Assembly (NCBI RefSeq): GCF_030548205.1
Contig: NZ_JAUORV010000008.1
Span: 85,792-149,791, forward strand
Length of the DNA stretch: 64,000 nt
Source of the DNA: Aliiglaciecola sp. 3_MG-2023
Lineage (GTDB): Bacteria; Pseudomonadota; Gammaproteobacteria; Enterobacterales; Alteromonadaceae
Direction: 5' to 3'
Part shown: positions 53,696 to 62,593 of the stretch, piece after piece
Numbering within the stretch: the first letter of the stretch is position 1
Layout of the letters: every line of letters starts with the position of its first letter
Position numbers and translations under genes: made by a program
Notes under the pieces: generated by a model
Database searches by the model: none
What the model was told of the DNA's origin: nothing
Seen by the model: only the letters and a program-made list of their open reading frames with translations

Positions 53696-54395
53696 CTCCA
53701 TTATTGCCAAACCATCATCAACGAAAAGTACGATTGTTGATAATTTTGTAGCACCAAAATGCCTAGAAAAAATCAGCATACTTTATCAAGATGAGTCGAT
53801 GTTACTTATTAACAAGCCCAGTGGTTTGCTTTCTTTATCAGGTAAAAACCCCATAAATTCCGACTCAGTACATTTTCGGTTAGTACAAGAATACCCTTCT
53901 GCCACTATGGTTCACCGCTTGGATTTTGGTACATCAGGTATTATGGTAATTGCTCTGAATAAACAGGCTAATAGCCACTTAGGGAAGCAATTCCAGATGC
54001 GCATAGTACAAAAAACCTATGTGAGTGTGTTGCATGGACACGTTTGTCAAGATTACGGTCAAATCAGTCAACCTATCGCTAAAGATCCTAGCTTGTTTCC
54101 AAAAGTGAAAATATGTTCTATTACTGGCAAAGAAGCCATAACTCAATATACAGTGTTAGAGCGATTAGATAATCCTTGTTCCACTCGAATTCGTTTTCAT
54201 CCACAAACCGGTAGAACGCATCAATTAAGGATCCACAGCGAACATCTAACGCATCCTATTTTAGGCTGTGATTTATATGGGACTGAAGAGAGTTACCAAA
54301 GAGCCAATAGACTCATGTTACATGCAGAAAGTGTAGACTTTGAACATCCTACAACAGGTAAGAAGGTGCAAGGGTTTTGCCCTGCACCTTTTTAA
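53679..54395 (+). CDS. RluA-family pseudouridine synthase
   Basis: About 238 residues. The catalytic motif HRLDFGTSGIMV carries the essential aspartate, and the later RFHPQTGRTHQLRIH is the other family signature. It converts uridine to pseudouridine in rRNA or tRNA; size fits RluA-type enzymes. The start is TTG (53679) or GTG (53685), both inside the end of yacL. It has an N-terminal extension of about 35 residues without a visible S4 domain. Confidence 0.87.
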   Translation: MFVDNNSIIAKPSSTKSTIVDNFVAPKCLEKISILYQDESMLLINKPSGLLSLSGKNPINSDSVHFRLVQEYPSATMVHRLDFGTSGIMVIALNKQANSHLGKQFQMRIVQKTYVSVLHGHVCQDYGQISQPIAKDPSLFPKVKICSITGKEAITQYTVLERLDNPCSTRIRFHPQTGRTHQLRIHSEHLTHPILGCDLYGTEESYQRANRLMLHAESVDFEHPTTGKKVQGFCPAPF

Positions 54396-54435
54396 AATCG
54401 CATGTACAAATAGTCGCTGATTTTCGCCTTTCCTT

Positions 54436-55407
54436 TTAATTTGATAGCTGTTCAACTTTCTCATTGTTAAACACACAGACTTGGTTTTTTCCTTGAGATT
54501 TTGCCTGGTACAGGGCGTGATCTGCGCTTTTTATTAAAATATCACACTGCCGCTTTCTATCTGGAATTAAGCAGTGCAAACCAATACTCACAGTGGTTTT
54601 AATACTTAAATGTGTATCCTGACTTGTATCTATACAGACCATTGTTTGCTCAATTAAGTGACGAATATCTTCAGCCACTTTTGACGCACCAGCAAGGTCA
54701 GTGTTAGGAAGAATACAGGCAAACTCCTCACCACCATAGCGGGCCACTAAGTCATCAGGTCGGTGCGCGCAGGTGGTTATTTTTTCTGCCAACACTTTCA
54801 AAAATTTGTCACCTGCTTGATGGCCATAAGTGTCGTTTAACTGTTTGAAGTTATCTGCATCAATCATCAAAAGTGCTAACGGCGTTTGTTCTCGTGCACA
54901 GGATAGCCAATCAGTGCGCAGTTGGTCGTCAAATTGATAACGGTTGCTAACACCTGTCAAACCATCAACTAAGGCGAGTCTGCGCAACAAATCTGATTGG
55001 CGTTTGATTTGCGCGTGACTTTGCACCCTGGCCCATGTAATGGTGGGATTAATAGGTTTGCGAATAAAGTCGACACCGCCGACTTCAAAACCTCTGACTT
55101 CATCGGCCTCATCGATATTCGAGGTAATAAAAATCACAGGAATATGCGAAGTGAGTACGTTTTCTTTTATTTTTTCACATACTCGAAAGCCATCTAAATG
55201 CGGCATATTAATATCTAAAAGAATGATATCTGGGAGCAATTCATTTGCCATTTCAACGCTTTGTAGCCCATCGCTAGCCATGAAAATATGGAAGTCGTTC
55301 TGAAAAATTTCATAAATCTGACGAACCACTAACGGCTGATCATCGGCGATGAGCATTAACGGCATTCGATGAGATATATTGCCAAAATTAACCTGTTTAT
55401 TTGTCAT
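54436..55407 (-). CDS. Response regulator with GGDEF domain (diguanylate cyclase)
   Basis: 323 residues: receiver domain (about 15-135, phosphoacceptor in IILLDINMPHLDG) and a GGDEF domain (about 150-315) with the active site RYGGEEFACIL, so it should make cyclic di-GMP when phosphorylated. Its start overlaps the end of the upstream receiver-HPt gene by 11 bp, so the two are coupled. It may receive phosphate from the nearby kinases. Confidence 0.92.
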   Translation of the reverse strand: MTNKQVNFGNISHRMPLMLIADDQPLVVRQIYEIFQNDFHIFMASDGLQSVEMANELLPDIILLDINMPHLDGFRVCEKIKENVLTSHIPVIFITSNIDEADEVRGFEVGGVDFIRKPINPTITWARVQSHAQIKRQSDLLRRLALVDGLTGVSNRYQFDDQLRTDWLSCAREQTPLALLMIDADNFKQLNDTYGHQAGDKFLKVLAEKITTCAHRPDDLVARYGGEEFACILPNTDLAGASKVAEDIRHLIEQTMVCIDTSQDTHLSIKTTVSIGLHCLIPDRKRQCDILIKSADHALYQAKSQGKNQVCVFNNEKVEQLSN

Positions 55408-56416
55408 GGTTTGTACTCTGCAAACAGTTTTTTGAGTGAGCTAAGACGAAGTCTAATGCGGGTTGGAATTTTAGCTGCTCAATAAATTTATTGAGAGTTC
55501 TCAATTCACTATGGTTGGGAAATTGAGAGCTCAAGTCTTTAACGTACTGAATAATAGATAGATCATTTTTTTCTAATAAATGGATGATTTGTTTGCACTT
55601 TTCTGGAGGGAACTGGGTATTTTCGTCCTTTTGGAAATGGATAGGAGTATCCGTTTTAACAAACAATTGTTGTAAGCGTTGCAGGTTAACCGCATGCACT
55701 CTGGAAAGGGTTTCTAATTTTTCTTTAATTTGATTATTGTCTAGCTGCTGGTTCTTGACCAAAGCATGAAATTGAACCACATAGTTATACACGTCTAAGG
55801 CACCTATTGTTCCGGCCAAGCCTTTAAGGATATGCAAAGATGAAATGATGGTTTTTGAATCACGAGAGTGTTTAAGAATATTTAATTGTTCTATAAACTC
55901 CTGAGCATATAGGGGAATTAAATTTTCTACTGCGGTATGGTTTTGACCAAATCGGTCTAAGATTTGTTGTTTCAGTTCAGCATCGCTGATAACGCTGGAA
56001 TCTTGCTCATTATCAACGACTGGTTGGGGGTGTTTTTGCAAAACTGCGAGTACTCCTTCACATAGTTTGTGCAAGCTAATGGGCTTAGCAATGTGTGCGT
56101 TCATGCCTGCTTCATAGCACTTCAATTGATCTTCTGCTTGGCAATCTGCTGTGGCGGCAACAATGGGTAAATCGTTAAAACGTGGGTCTAATCTAATTTG
56201 TTTAGCCGTTGTTAGTCCGTCCATGGTAGGCATATTAATGTCTAATAAGATGACGTCAAATTTTTTTGGCATTGAACGAAGAGCATGAATAACTTCCTGC
56301 CCATTTGTAACCGCAATCACAGTCGCACCAGACAGTTCAAGAAGGCCTTTGAGGGCTTCCAAGGTTAGCCTATTGTCATCAGCGATTAATATACTTAATC
56401 CGGTTAATCTTTTCAC
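55397..56416 (-). CDS. Receiver-HPt phosphotransfer protein
   Basis: 339 residues. An N-terminal receiver (ILIADDNRLTLEAL, phosphoacceptor in VILLDINMPTMDG) and a C-terminal histidine-phosphotransfer domain with SSLHILKGLAGTIGA. A polar region of about 60 residues ends the protein. It has no kinase domain, so it should pass phosphate between a hybrid kinase and the GGDEF regulator encoded just downstream. Confidence 0.88.
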   Translation of the reverse strand: MKRLTGLSILIADDNRLTLEALKGLLELSGATVIAVTNGQEVIHALRSMPKKFDVILLDINMPTMDGLTTAKQIRLDPRFNDLPIVAATADCQAEDQLKCYEAGMNAHIAKPISLHKLCEGVLAVLQKHPQPVVDNEQDSSVISDAELKQQILDRFGQNHTAVENLIPLYAQEFIEQLNILKHSRDSKTIISSLHILKGLAGTIGALDVYNYVVQFHALVKNQQLDNNQIKEKLETLSRVHAVNLQRLQQLFVKTDTPIHFQKDENTQFPPEKCKQIIHLLEKNDLSIIQYVKDLSSQFPNHSELRTLNKFIEQLKFQPALDFVLAHSKNCLQSTNHDK

Positions 56417-56893
56417 CTAAAAATTTGCCTTATGAGTTGGTGTATCAGAGACCTTTTGGCTTTAAATTGAATTGTTCCCAATAAAAACCTCGAAATGTTC
56501 TGTCCCTTGCGGAACTCCCTTCAGACAGTAAGAGCAACATTTAGGTCAAAGCAACATTTAGACCAAAGTAACATTTAGATCAAGGCAACATTTACACCAA
56601 AGTGAAATTAAGTGTCTGACAAAAATCGAGGTCATACTAGTTGCTGTCTGGTTTTAACAAATAGCAAAGGACTTTAGATTGTTTATTAAATTATAGAGTG
56701 ATCGAAATGTGTTTATGTCAGTAAAAGTTTCACTCATGTGAAAAATTTGCAGGTTTAAGTGAGATTTAAATTCAGGTTTTCGATTTTAGGGAATATTTTA
56801 AAGTTGATAAAAAGTAATGAGTAGGGCAATGTTCTTTCACATTCCTAATAGATGTTTGCAGTTTCAACATATTGATTATTAAAGGACGATGAT
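56417..56893. other. Divergent intergenic region of the signalling island
   Basis: 477 bp between the divergent receiver-HPt gene and the NtrC-like gene. It contains the 17-bp tandem repeats at 56533-56600 and is otherwise AT-rich. Confidence 0.5.
56533..56600 (+). repeat. Four tandem 17-bp repeats
   Basis: Units AGCAACATTTAGGTCAA, AGCAACATTTAGACCAA, AGTAACATTTAGATCAA and GGCAACATTTACACCAA follow without gap; a fifth partial unit (AGTGAAATT) follows. They lie in the control region shared by both arms of the signalling island. Confidence 0.75.
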
Positions 56894-58219
56894 GTGTTAA
56901 AAGTTTTATTAGTTGATGATGACAATGAGTTTACAGACGTAGCTTATCAAATTATTGAATTCTTAGGCCATGAGGTGTCAGTGGCGGGATCATTAAAAGA
57001 AGCTCGGCAGTGGTTAGAGCATCAACAGTTTGATCATATTTTACTTGATTTTATGCTGCCCGATGGCAGTGGTTTGCACCTTATCGATGAATTAGATTTA
57101 AGCACCGGAAAACAAACCTTCATTACCTTAATTACCGGGCATCCTTCGGTAAAGGGGATGTTAGCCGGATTGTGCGGGCCTAACGTAAATTATCTAGTGA
57201 AACCTCTTCAGCGTGAAGATATTGAAGAAGTATTGAATCGTAAGTCTAAAAAAGCAGTCAAAAAAGTCAGTAAAGCGTTGCATTTTGGTTGTTTAATTGG
57301 CGAATCTGCGCCAATGCAAGAGCTGTATTTGATGATCGAGCGAGTAGCGAAAACTAACGCCAATGTCATGTTAATGGGAGAGAGTGGTGTAGGTAAAGAG
57401 GTGGTTGCTCAAGCAATTCACAGCGCGAGTCAATGCGAAGGTCCATTAATTGCGACTAATTGTGGTGCACTGTCTAAAGAACTCATTGGTAGCGAATTAT
57501 TCGGCCATGAAAAAGGAGCCTTTACAGGGGCTGTGGGTCGTAAAGATGGTGTATTTGAGCGGGCTGAAAATGGAACCTTGTTCCTCGATGAGGTGACCGA
57601 AATGCCCCTTGATATGCAGCCAAATCTGCTGCGTGTACTGGAATCAAAACGGGTCACAAGAGTAGGGGGAACAAAAGAAATCGATGTGAATTGCAGAGTG
57701 GTATCAGCAACCAATAGAAGCGTTAATGAACTGGCTGAAAGTAAGGTACTTAGGGAGGATGTGTATTTTCGGTTAGCGGTGTTTCCTATCGATATTCCAA
57801 GTTTGCGACAACGTAAAGATGATATTCCTCTCTTGGCTGAAGCCTTCTTGAATGAGCTCAATGAGGAGAATGGAACGTCTTTTGCTTGGTCTAAACCACA
57901 ATTAACACGGTTAACTGATTATGATTGGCCGGGCAATGTGCGGGAACTTCGTCATGCGGTGCACAGAGCGTTCATCATGAGTGATCCTGAATCATCAACC
58001 ATTGATTTACCTAGCAGTTTTGCCTCGCCTTTTGCTTCTAATTCAACATCATCGAATCAGATATCAGCTGGACAAACAATTGAAAATGTTGAAAAAGAAT
58101 TAATTCGCGCCACCCTTGAAAAAGTAAATGGAAGCAAAACACTCGCCGCGGAAATGCTTGGTATAAGTACCAAGACTCTTTACAACCGTCTACATGCTTA
58201 CGGTGACTTTGAAGAATAA
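56894..58219 (+). CDS. NtrC-type sigma-54-dependent response regulator
   Basis: 441 residues: receiver (1-115, phosphoacceptor near D52), AAA+ domain (about 140-365) with Walker A GESGVGKE, the sigma-54 contact GAFTGA (about 209) and LFLDEV, and a Fis-like HTH (SKTLAAEMLGISTKTLYNRL). It activates sigma-54 promoters when phosphorylated. Start is GTG with AAAGGA; an ATG two bases earlier is out of frame. The small DHp gene follows 11 bp later. Confidence 0.94.
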   Translation: MLKVLLVDDDNEFTDVAYQIIEFLGHEVSVAGSLKEARQWLEHQQFDHILLDFMLPDGSGLHLIDELDLSTGKQTFITLITGHPSVKGMLAGLCGPNVNYLVKPLQREDIEEVLNRKSKKAVKKVSKALHFGCLIGESAPMQELYLMIERVAKTNANVMLMGESGVGKEVVAQAIHSASQCEGPLIATNCGALSKELIGSELFGHEKGAFTGAVGRKDGVFERAENGTLFLDEVTEMPLDMQPNLLRVLESKRVTRVGGTKEIDVNCRVVSATNRSVNELAESKVLREDVYFRLAVFPIDIPSLRQRKDDIPLLAEAFLNELNEENGTSFAWSKPQLTRLTDYDWPGNVRELRHAVHRAFIMSDPESSTIDLPSSFASPFASNSTSSNQISAGQTIENVEKELIRATLEKVNGSKTLAAEMLGISTKTLYNRLHAYGDFEE

Positions 58220-58230
58220 TAGGAATTTTA

Positions 58231-58458
58231 ATGACAATAGAACGTAATCAAAATAATGATATTAGAACCTTAGTCCATGACGCGCGAGGCCCTCTGAATC
58301 GAATTTCGATGAACGCAGAATTAGTCAAATTAGTTTTGGAAAATGATTTACCCCGCGAAAAAGCGGTTGATGCGTTAAGTAAAATTATCGCAGCTTGTCA
58401 AGATTGCAGTGACAAGCTTCAGATGATTAGTGATTCGCAAAAAGACAATAACCATTAG
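58231..58458 (+). CDS. Small DHp (HisKA-like) domain-only protein
   Basis: 75 residues that look like a histidine-kinase dimerisation domain alone: VHDARGPLNRISMNAELVK has the H-box with H16, then a second helix (ALSKIIAACQDCSDKLQMIS). No ATPase domain is present. It may be a phosphotransfer intermediate, a kinase decoy or an inhibitor. TAGGAA is before the ATG, and it lies between the NtrC-type regulator and the CHASE3 kinase. Confidence 0.7.
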   Translation: MTIERNQNNDIRTLVHDARGPLNRISMNAELVKLVLENDLPREKAVDALSKIIAACQDCSDKLQMISDSQKDNNH

Positions 58459-58515
58459 CGTTGTCGTTTCAACTTAGTTTAACGTTCAATTTAGTTTAAC
58501 AATGAGCAACAATTT

Positions 58516-59997
58516 ATGAGACAACGTCGTTTATTTGGAAACACTGTTTTCACTTGGTTTACGGTCACCATCATAGTGCTAGGGGTGATTAGCGTGAATG
58601 CTTATCTTGCAGTTAAAACCACGCGAGATTTAGCCAAAGTGCAGGAAAGTCTGACCAACACCGGTAATGTAATTTTAGTCCTTGATGAATTACATATTAT
58701 GATACTCGCAGCGGAAAGTAGCCAACGGGGTTATCTATTAACTGAAATTGAAGAGTATCTCGCGCCTTATATTAGTTCCGTTAAGCAACTCTCTGAACAG
58801 ATTGAGAAAGTGCGTGTAGTCAACGTGGAAATCGTCGGTCAAAAAGCGTTAATCGACGAAATAATTAAGCTCACCGAAATGAAAATGGATGAGATGGAAA
58901 AAGCCGTTGCCCTTGCCCAATCTGATCGGGAGCGCTCCGCAATCAGACTGGTAAAAGGGGGGGAAGGTAACGAGTTAACGAAAGATCTTGGTCAACTTTT
59001 TTCGCAAATAATCGACAATGAACTTTCTTATCGAAATTTTTTGTATAGCAAATTAAATCGCTCGGAGAAAGAATCAGTATTCACTTTTTTCACCTCTGCT
59101 ATTACTAGTGCCTTGCTACTGCTAGGGTTAATAGTGTTAGCTAGGTTGAATCTAGTGAGTGAAGAGAAATTTAGAAATTCATTAGAACAGCAAAATGAGA
59201 ACCTTGCATTAAAAGTAGAGGAGCGAACCCAAACTTTAACCCTATACTCTGAAGAGCTCGCTCGGAGTAACCGAGAGCTTGAGGATTTTGCCTTTGTCGC
59301 TTCCCATGATCTTCAAGAGCCCCTCCGAAAAATTCGTGCATTTGGTGACAGACTCCAGTCTGACTATTCTGAAAAACTGGGTGAGAAAGGCGCAGACTAT
59401 CTAAATCGCATGAAAAATGCGGCAGAACGTATGTCTAATTTAATTAGTGATTTGTTAGAGTTTTCTCGAGTTTCCACAAGAGGCAAAGATTTTACTGACG
59501 TCGACATGTCCACAGTGATTGAAGCAATTGAAAGTGATTTAGAAATTGCCATTGAAGAAAGCAAAACCCAGCTTATTGTTTCACAGCTACCCACAATCAA
59601 AGGTGATCCCAGTCAGTTAAATCAACTATTTCTAAACTTATTGTCAAATGCCATCAAGTTTAGAAAACCAGAAGTGGCGCCCATAATCGAATTGCAGTAC
59701 AAACTAGAAGAAAATCCGTTAGATAATGGTATTGCTGACGGTGATATGCATGTCTTCACCATAAAGGATAACGGTGTTGGTTTTGAAAATGAATTTGCCG
59801 AAAAAATATTTGTGCCGTTTCAGAGGTTACATGGGCGCAATGAATATAAAGGAACGGGAATTGGTCTTGCGGTGTGCCGACGGATTGTTGAACGCCACGG
59901 TGGTACTATTTCTGCAACCAGTGAATTGGGTAAAGGCTCTGTTTTTGTGATTAAATTACCCACTGACGCAGTACTGAATAAAATTGAATCAAACTAA
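58516..59997 (+). CDS. CHASE3 sensor histidine kinase (phytochrome-kinase-like)
   Basis: 493 residues: membrane segment at about 10-32, periplasmic CHASE3-type domain to about 185, second membrane segment (ITSALLLLGLIVLA), coiled coil, then the DHp with ASHDLQEPLRKI (H264) and an HATPase with DNGVGFE and GTGIGLAVCRRIVERHGG. The DHp resembles bacteriophytochrome-type kinases that pair with Rcp1-like receivers, and such a receiver is encoded 20 bp downstream. The sensed signal is unknown. Confidence 0.92.
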   Translation: MRQRRLFGNTVFTWFTVTIIVLGVISVNAYLAVKTTRDLAKVQESLTNTGNVILVLDELHIMILAAESSQRGYLLTEIEEYLAPYISSVKQLSEQIEKVRVVNVEIVGQKALIDEIIKLTEMKMDEMEKAVALAQSDRERSAIRLVKGGEGNELTKDLGQLFSQIIDNELSYRNFLYSKLNRSEKESVFTFFTSAITSALLLLGLIVLARLNLVSEEKFRNSLEQQNENLALKVEERTQTLTLYSEELARSNRELEDFAFVASHDLQEPLRKIRAFGDRLQSDYSEKLGEKGADYLNRMKNAAERMSNLISDLLEFSRVSTRGKDFTDVDMSTVIEAIESDLEIAIEESKTQLIVSQLPTIKGDPSQLNQLFLNLLSNAIKFRKPEVAPIIELQYKLEENPLDNGIADGDMHVFTIKDNGVGFENEFAEKIFVPFQRLHGRNEYKGTGIGLAVCRRIVERHGGTISATSELGKGSVFVIKLPTDAVLNKIESN

Positions 59998-60016
59998 TAA
60001 TTAAGAAAGGAAATAA

Positions 60017-60475
60017 ATGCCTTATTCAAATAAAAGGTCATTAGTCATTTTAATGGCCGACGACGACGATGATGATCGTTTGCTCGCTCAAGACGCCCTG
60101 AATGAGAGTCGAGTTCTCAATAGTCTTCAATGTGTAGAGGACGGCGTGGAGTTAATAAACTACTTAAAACGTGTGGGGAAATATGCCGACAAGGAAAAGT
60201 ATCCTAGACCCGGTTTAATTTTACTCGACTTGAATATGCCTCGCAAAGACGGAAGGGAGGCCCTTGCGGAAATTAAAGCCGATCCAAACTTGAGAAGTAT
60301 TCCAGTGGTGATTTTAACCACTTCAAAGGAAGAAGAAGACAAGGTGAAAGGCTACGGTTTAGGCGCGGCGTCTTATATTACCAAACCAGTAAATTTTGAA
60401 GGTTTGGTGGAAGTGATGAAAGCGTTAGGTAAGTATTGGGTTGAGATTGTTGAGTTGCCTGAAAATAGAGAATAG
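60017..60475 (+). CDS. Rcp1-like single-domain response regulator
   Basis: 152 residues, one receiver: acidic patch MADDDDDDR, phosphoacceptor in LILLDLNMPRKDG, the conserved T/K in VILTTSKEEED and YITKPVN. Long loop between the second and third strands is typical of Rcp1-type receivers that serve phytochrome-like kinases. It lacks an output domain, so it should signal by protein contact or phosphorelay. AGAAAGGA is before the ATG. Confidence 0.92.
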   Translation: MPYSNKRSLVILMADDDDDDRLLAQDALNESRVLNSLQCVEDGVELINYLKRVGKYADKEKYPRPGLILLDLNMPRKDGREALAEIKADPNLRSIPVVILTTSKEEEDKVKGYGLGAASYITKPVNFEGLVEVMKALGKYWVEIVELPENRE

Positions 60476-60497
60476 TCAATTAAGGTGATTGCGTAAT

Positions 60498-62450
60498 ATG
60501 GATGTGAAATCAGCACGTATCTTAATCGTAGAAGATGATGAAGATGATTATATTCTCACCCAAGATCAATTAGAAAAACTTGATCGTCATCATTTTGAAA
60601 TTGATTGGGTAACGAACTTAAACGATGCGTTAGATCAATTGCAAAAAAATGTGCATGAAATTTGTCTGCTCGATTATCATCTAGGGGCCTATACTGGCAT
60701 CGATGTTTTAGAAAAAGCCCAAGCTCTAGGTTCCCATGTCCCCATCATCATGCTTACCGGTCAGTCTGATGATGATCTCGATAGGCTAGCACTGAAAGCA
60801 GGTGCCGCTGACTTTTTAGTCAAGGGTGATATTACTAATGCGAGGTTCACCCGGGCTATTCGCTACGCTATTTCTCGAGCTGAGATTGAAAAAGCGCGTC
60901 AACAGAGTTTGAACGCGGAAATAGAAAGTCGCTCCAAAGACAGATTTATCGCCCATTTAAGTCATGAGTTGCGTACACCCCTCACGTCAATTTTGGGATA
61001 CACCGAACTTTTGTTAAACGGTGATAAAGCTAACGATGCAAGCAAAGAGCTTTCTACAATTTTAAACAATGGCCAACACTTACTGAATTTGCTAAACGAT
61101 ATCTTGGATTTGTCTAAAATTGCGGCTGGAAAACTGCAATTGAAACCTGCCAATATCAAATTAAATAGTTTTGTCGGGGATATCTTGACCTTGATGCAAA
61201 TGCCTGCAAGTGAAAAAGGATTAGCGCTTAAATTTTATGCATCGGCCCTGGTACCTGAATCCATCTATGCAGATCCCACTCGTTTACGGCAAGTCATCAT
61301 TAATTTACTTTTTAATGGAATTAAATTTACTGATTTTGGTGAGGTATCTCTTTGTGTGGATTTTGACCCGGCGCAGCCTGAACACATACGATTTAAAGTT
61401 TGTGATACTGGGATTGGTATCGCGGAAAGTCAAATTGACGTTATCTTCATCCCCTTTCAACAATTAGAAGATGTGACGTTAAAGAAAGAGCAGGGCGCAG
61501 GTCTAGGCTTAGCTATTGCTACTGAGCTGGTGCGGCGAATGGATGGGGTGATCAGTGTAGAATCCAAATTAGGAGAAGGCAGTGAATTTACTGTTAGCCT
61601 GAAGTTACCTATTGAGCTAAGAAGCCCCCTTGAACCCTTAGATGTGAAAGTTTCAGACTCTCAAAGAATTGAAAAGTATCCGCAGCTTACAGGAAAAGTT
61701 CTGATTGTCGATGATTTGTCTGACATAAGGCAATTGGTCGGCGAAATGTGTCGCGCCTTTGGATTAGATGTGCGTTTTGCAGCAGATGGCAGTCAGGCGA
61801 TTAAGGCCATAGAAGAGCCTGAAAGTGATTTTGATCTCGTTGTTATGGACATTCACATGCCGGTCATGGATGGTCGCAAAGCCATTGTTAAAATACGCGA
61901 ACTTGGTTATTGCAAACCGGTTTTAGCATTGACTGCTGCGAATATGAAAGGTGTAGACCTGGAACTGAAATCATTAGGTTTTGATAGCGTGATAGGTAAA
62001 CCAATCGATCGTAACGTGCTTTTTCAATCAATCGCAGACCATTTGAAATCAACAAAAACGGATTGGGAATCCGAAAATCATCAAAACAAAGCACCCGAAA
62101 ATATACAGCAACCACGTGTTCTAGTGGTAGAAGATGATATAGACGCGGCAGAACTCATTGTTCTTTTACTTGAGAGCTTAGGGATTACCGCCGTGATCGC
62201 CAACTCCTATCAGTCGTGTTTAAGTCTGGTTAGGCAATCGAAACAATTTACCCATATTCTACTCGACAAAAATTTACCTGATGGAAATGGTCTTAGTTTG
62301 GCAACTGAAATTGGTCAGTTTCAGTCAAATAGTGAATTGATTATTGTAAGTGGTGAAGAAATCACCAATGATGAGTTAAAACATTACGGGATCAAAAGCG
62401 CTCTGCTTAAACCTATTAACTTACAACAGCTACAAAATCTATTTGGCTAA
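60498..62450 (+). CDS. Hybrid histidine kinase REC-HK-REC-REC
   Basis: About 650 residues: N-terminal receiver (5-120, LLDYHLGAYTG), DHp with H156 (LSHELRTPLTSILGY), HATPase (about 265-375, DTGIGIAESQ, GAGLGLAIA), then two receivers (about 400-520, VVMDIHMPVMDG; and 535-650, ILLDKNLPDGNG). The ATG at 60498 is preferred to a TTG at 60489 because AAGGTGA fits its spacing. Three receivers in one protein suggest a multistep relay with the HPt protein at 55397. Confidence 0.9.
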   Translation: MDVKSARILIVEDDEDDYILTQDQLEKLDRHHFEIDWVTNLNDALDQLQKNVHEICLLDYHLGAYTGIDVLEKAQALGSHVPIIMLTGQSDDDLDRLALKAGAADFLVKGDITNARFTRAIRYAISRAEIEKARQQSLNAEIESRSKDRFIAHLSHELRTPLTSILGYTELLLNGDKANDASKELSTILNNGQHLLNLLNDILDLSKIAAGKLQLKPANIKLNSFVGDILTLMQMPASEKGLALKFYASALVPESIYADPTRLRQVIINLLFNGIKFTDFGEVSLCVDFDPAQPEHIRFKVCDTGIGIAESQIDVIFIPFQQLEDVTLKKEQGAGLGLAIATELVRRMDGVISVESKLGEGSEFTVSLKLPIELRSPLEPLDVKVSDSQRIEKYPQLTGKVLIVDDLSDIRQLVGEMCRAFGLDVRFAADGSQAIKAIEEPESDFDLVVMDIHMPVMDGRKAIVKIRELGYCKPVLALTAANMKGVDLELKSLGFDSVIGKPIDRNVLFQSIADHLKSTKTDWESENHQNKAPENIQQPRVLVVEDDIDAAELIVLLLESLGITAVIANSYQSCLSLVRQSKQFTHILLDKNLPDGNGLSLATEIGQFQSNSELIIVSGEEITNDELKHYGIKSALLKPINLQQLQNLFG

Positions 62451-62593
62451 CTCATTTACTGAAATCAGCAGCGCATTAGTGGATCATAAAGTAAAAATAG
62501 TTAATCAGCGTCCGAAAATGCTAAATTTTCGCAATCAAGAAATGGTAGTGTAGAGTAATGTTTAGGCTCAATTTTAATGAGGTGTGATTATCC

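Noticed and set aside
56533..56600. Possible CRISPR array.
   Set aside because: The 17-bp units are directly adjacent without spacers and no cas gene is in the window.
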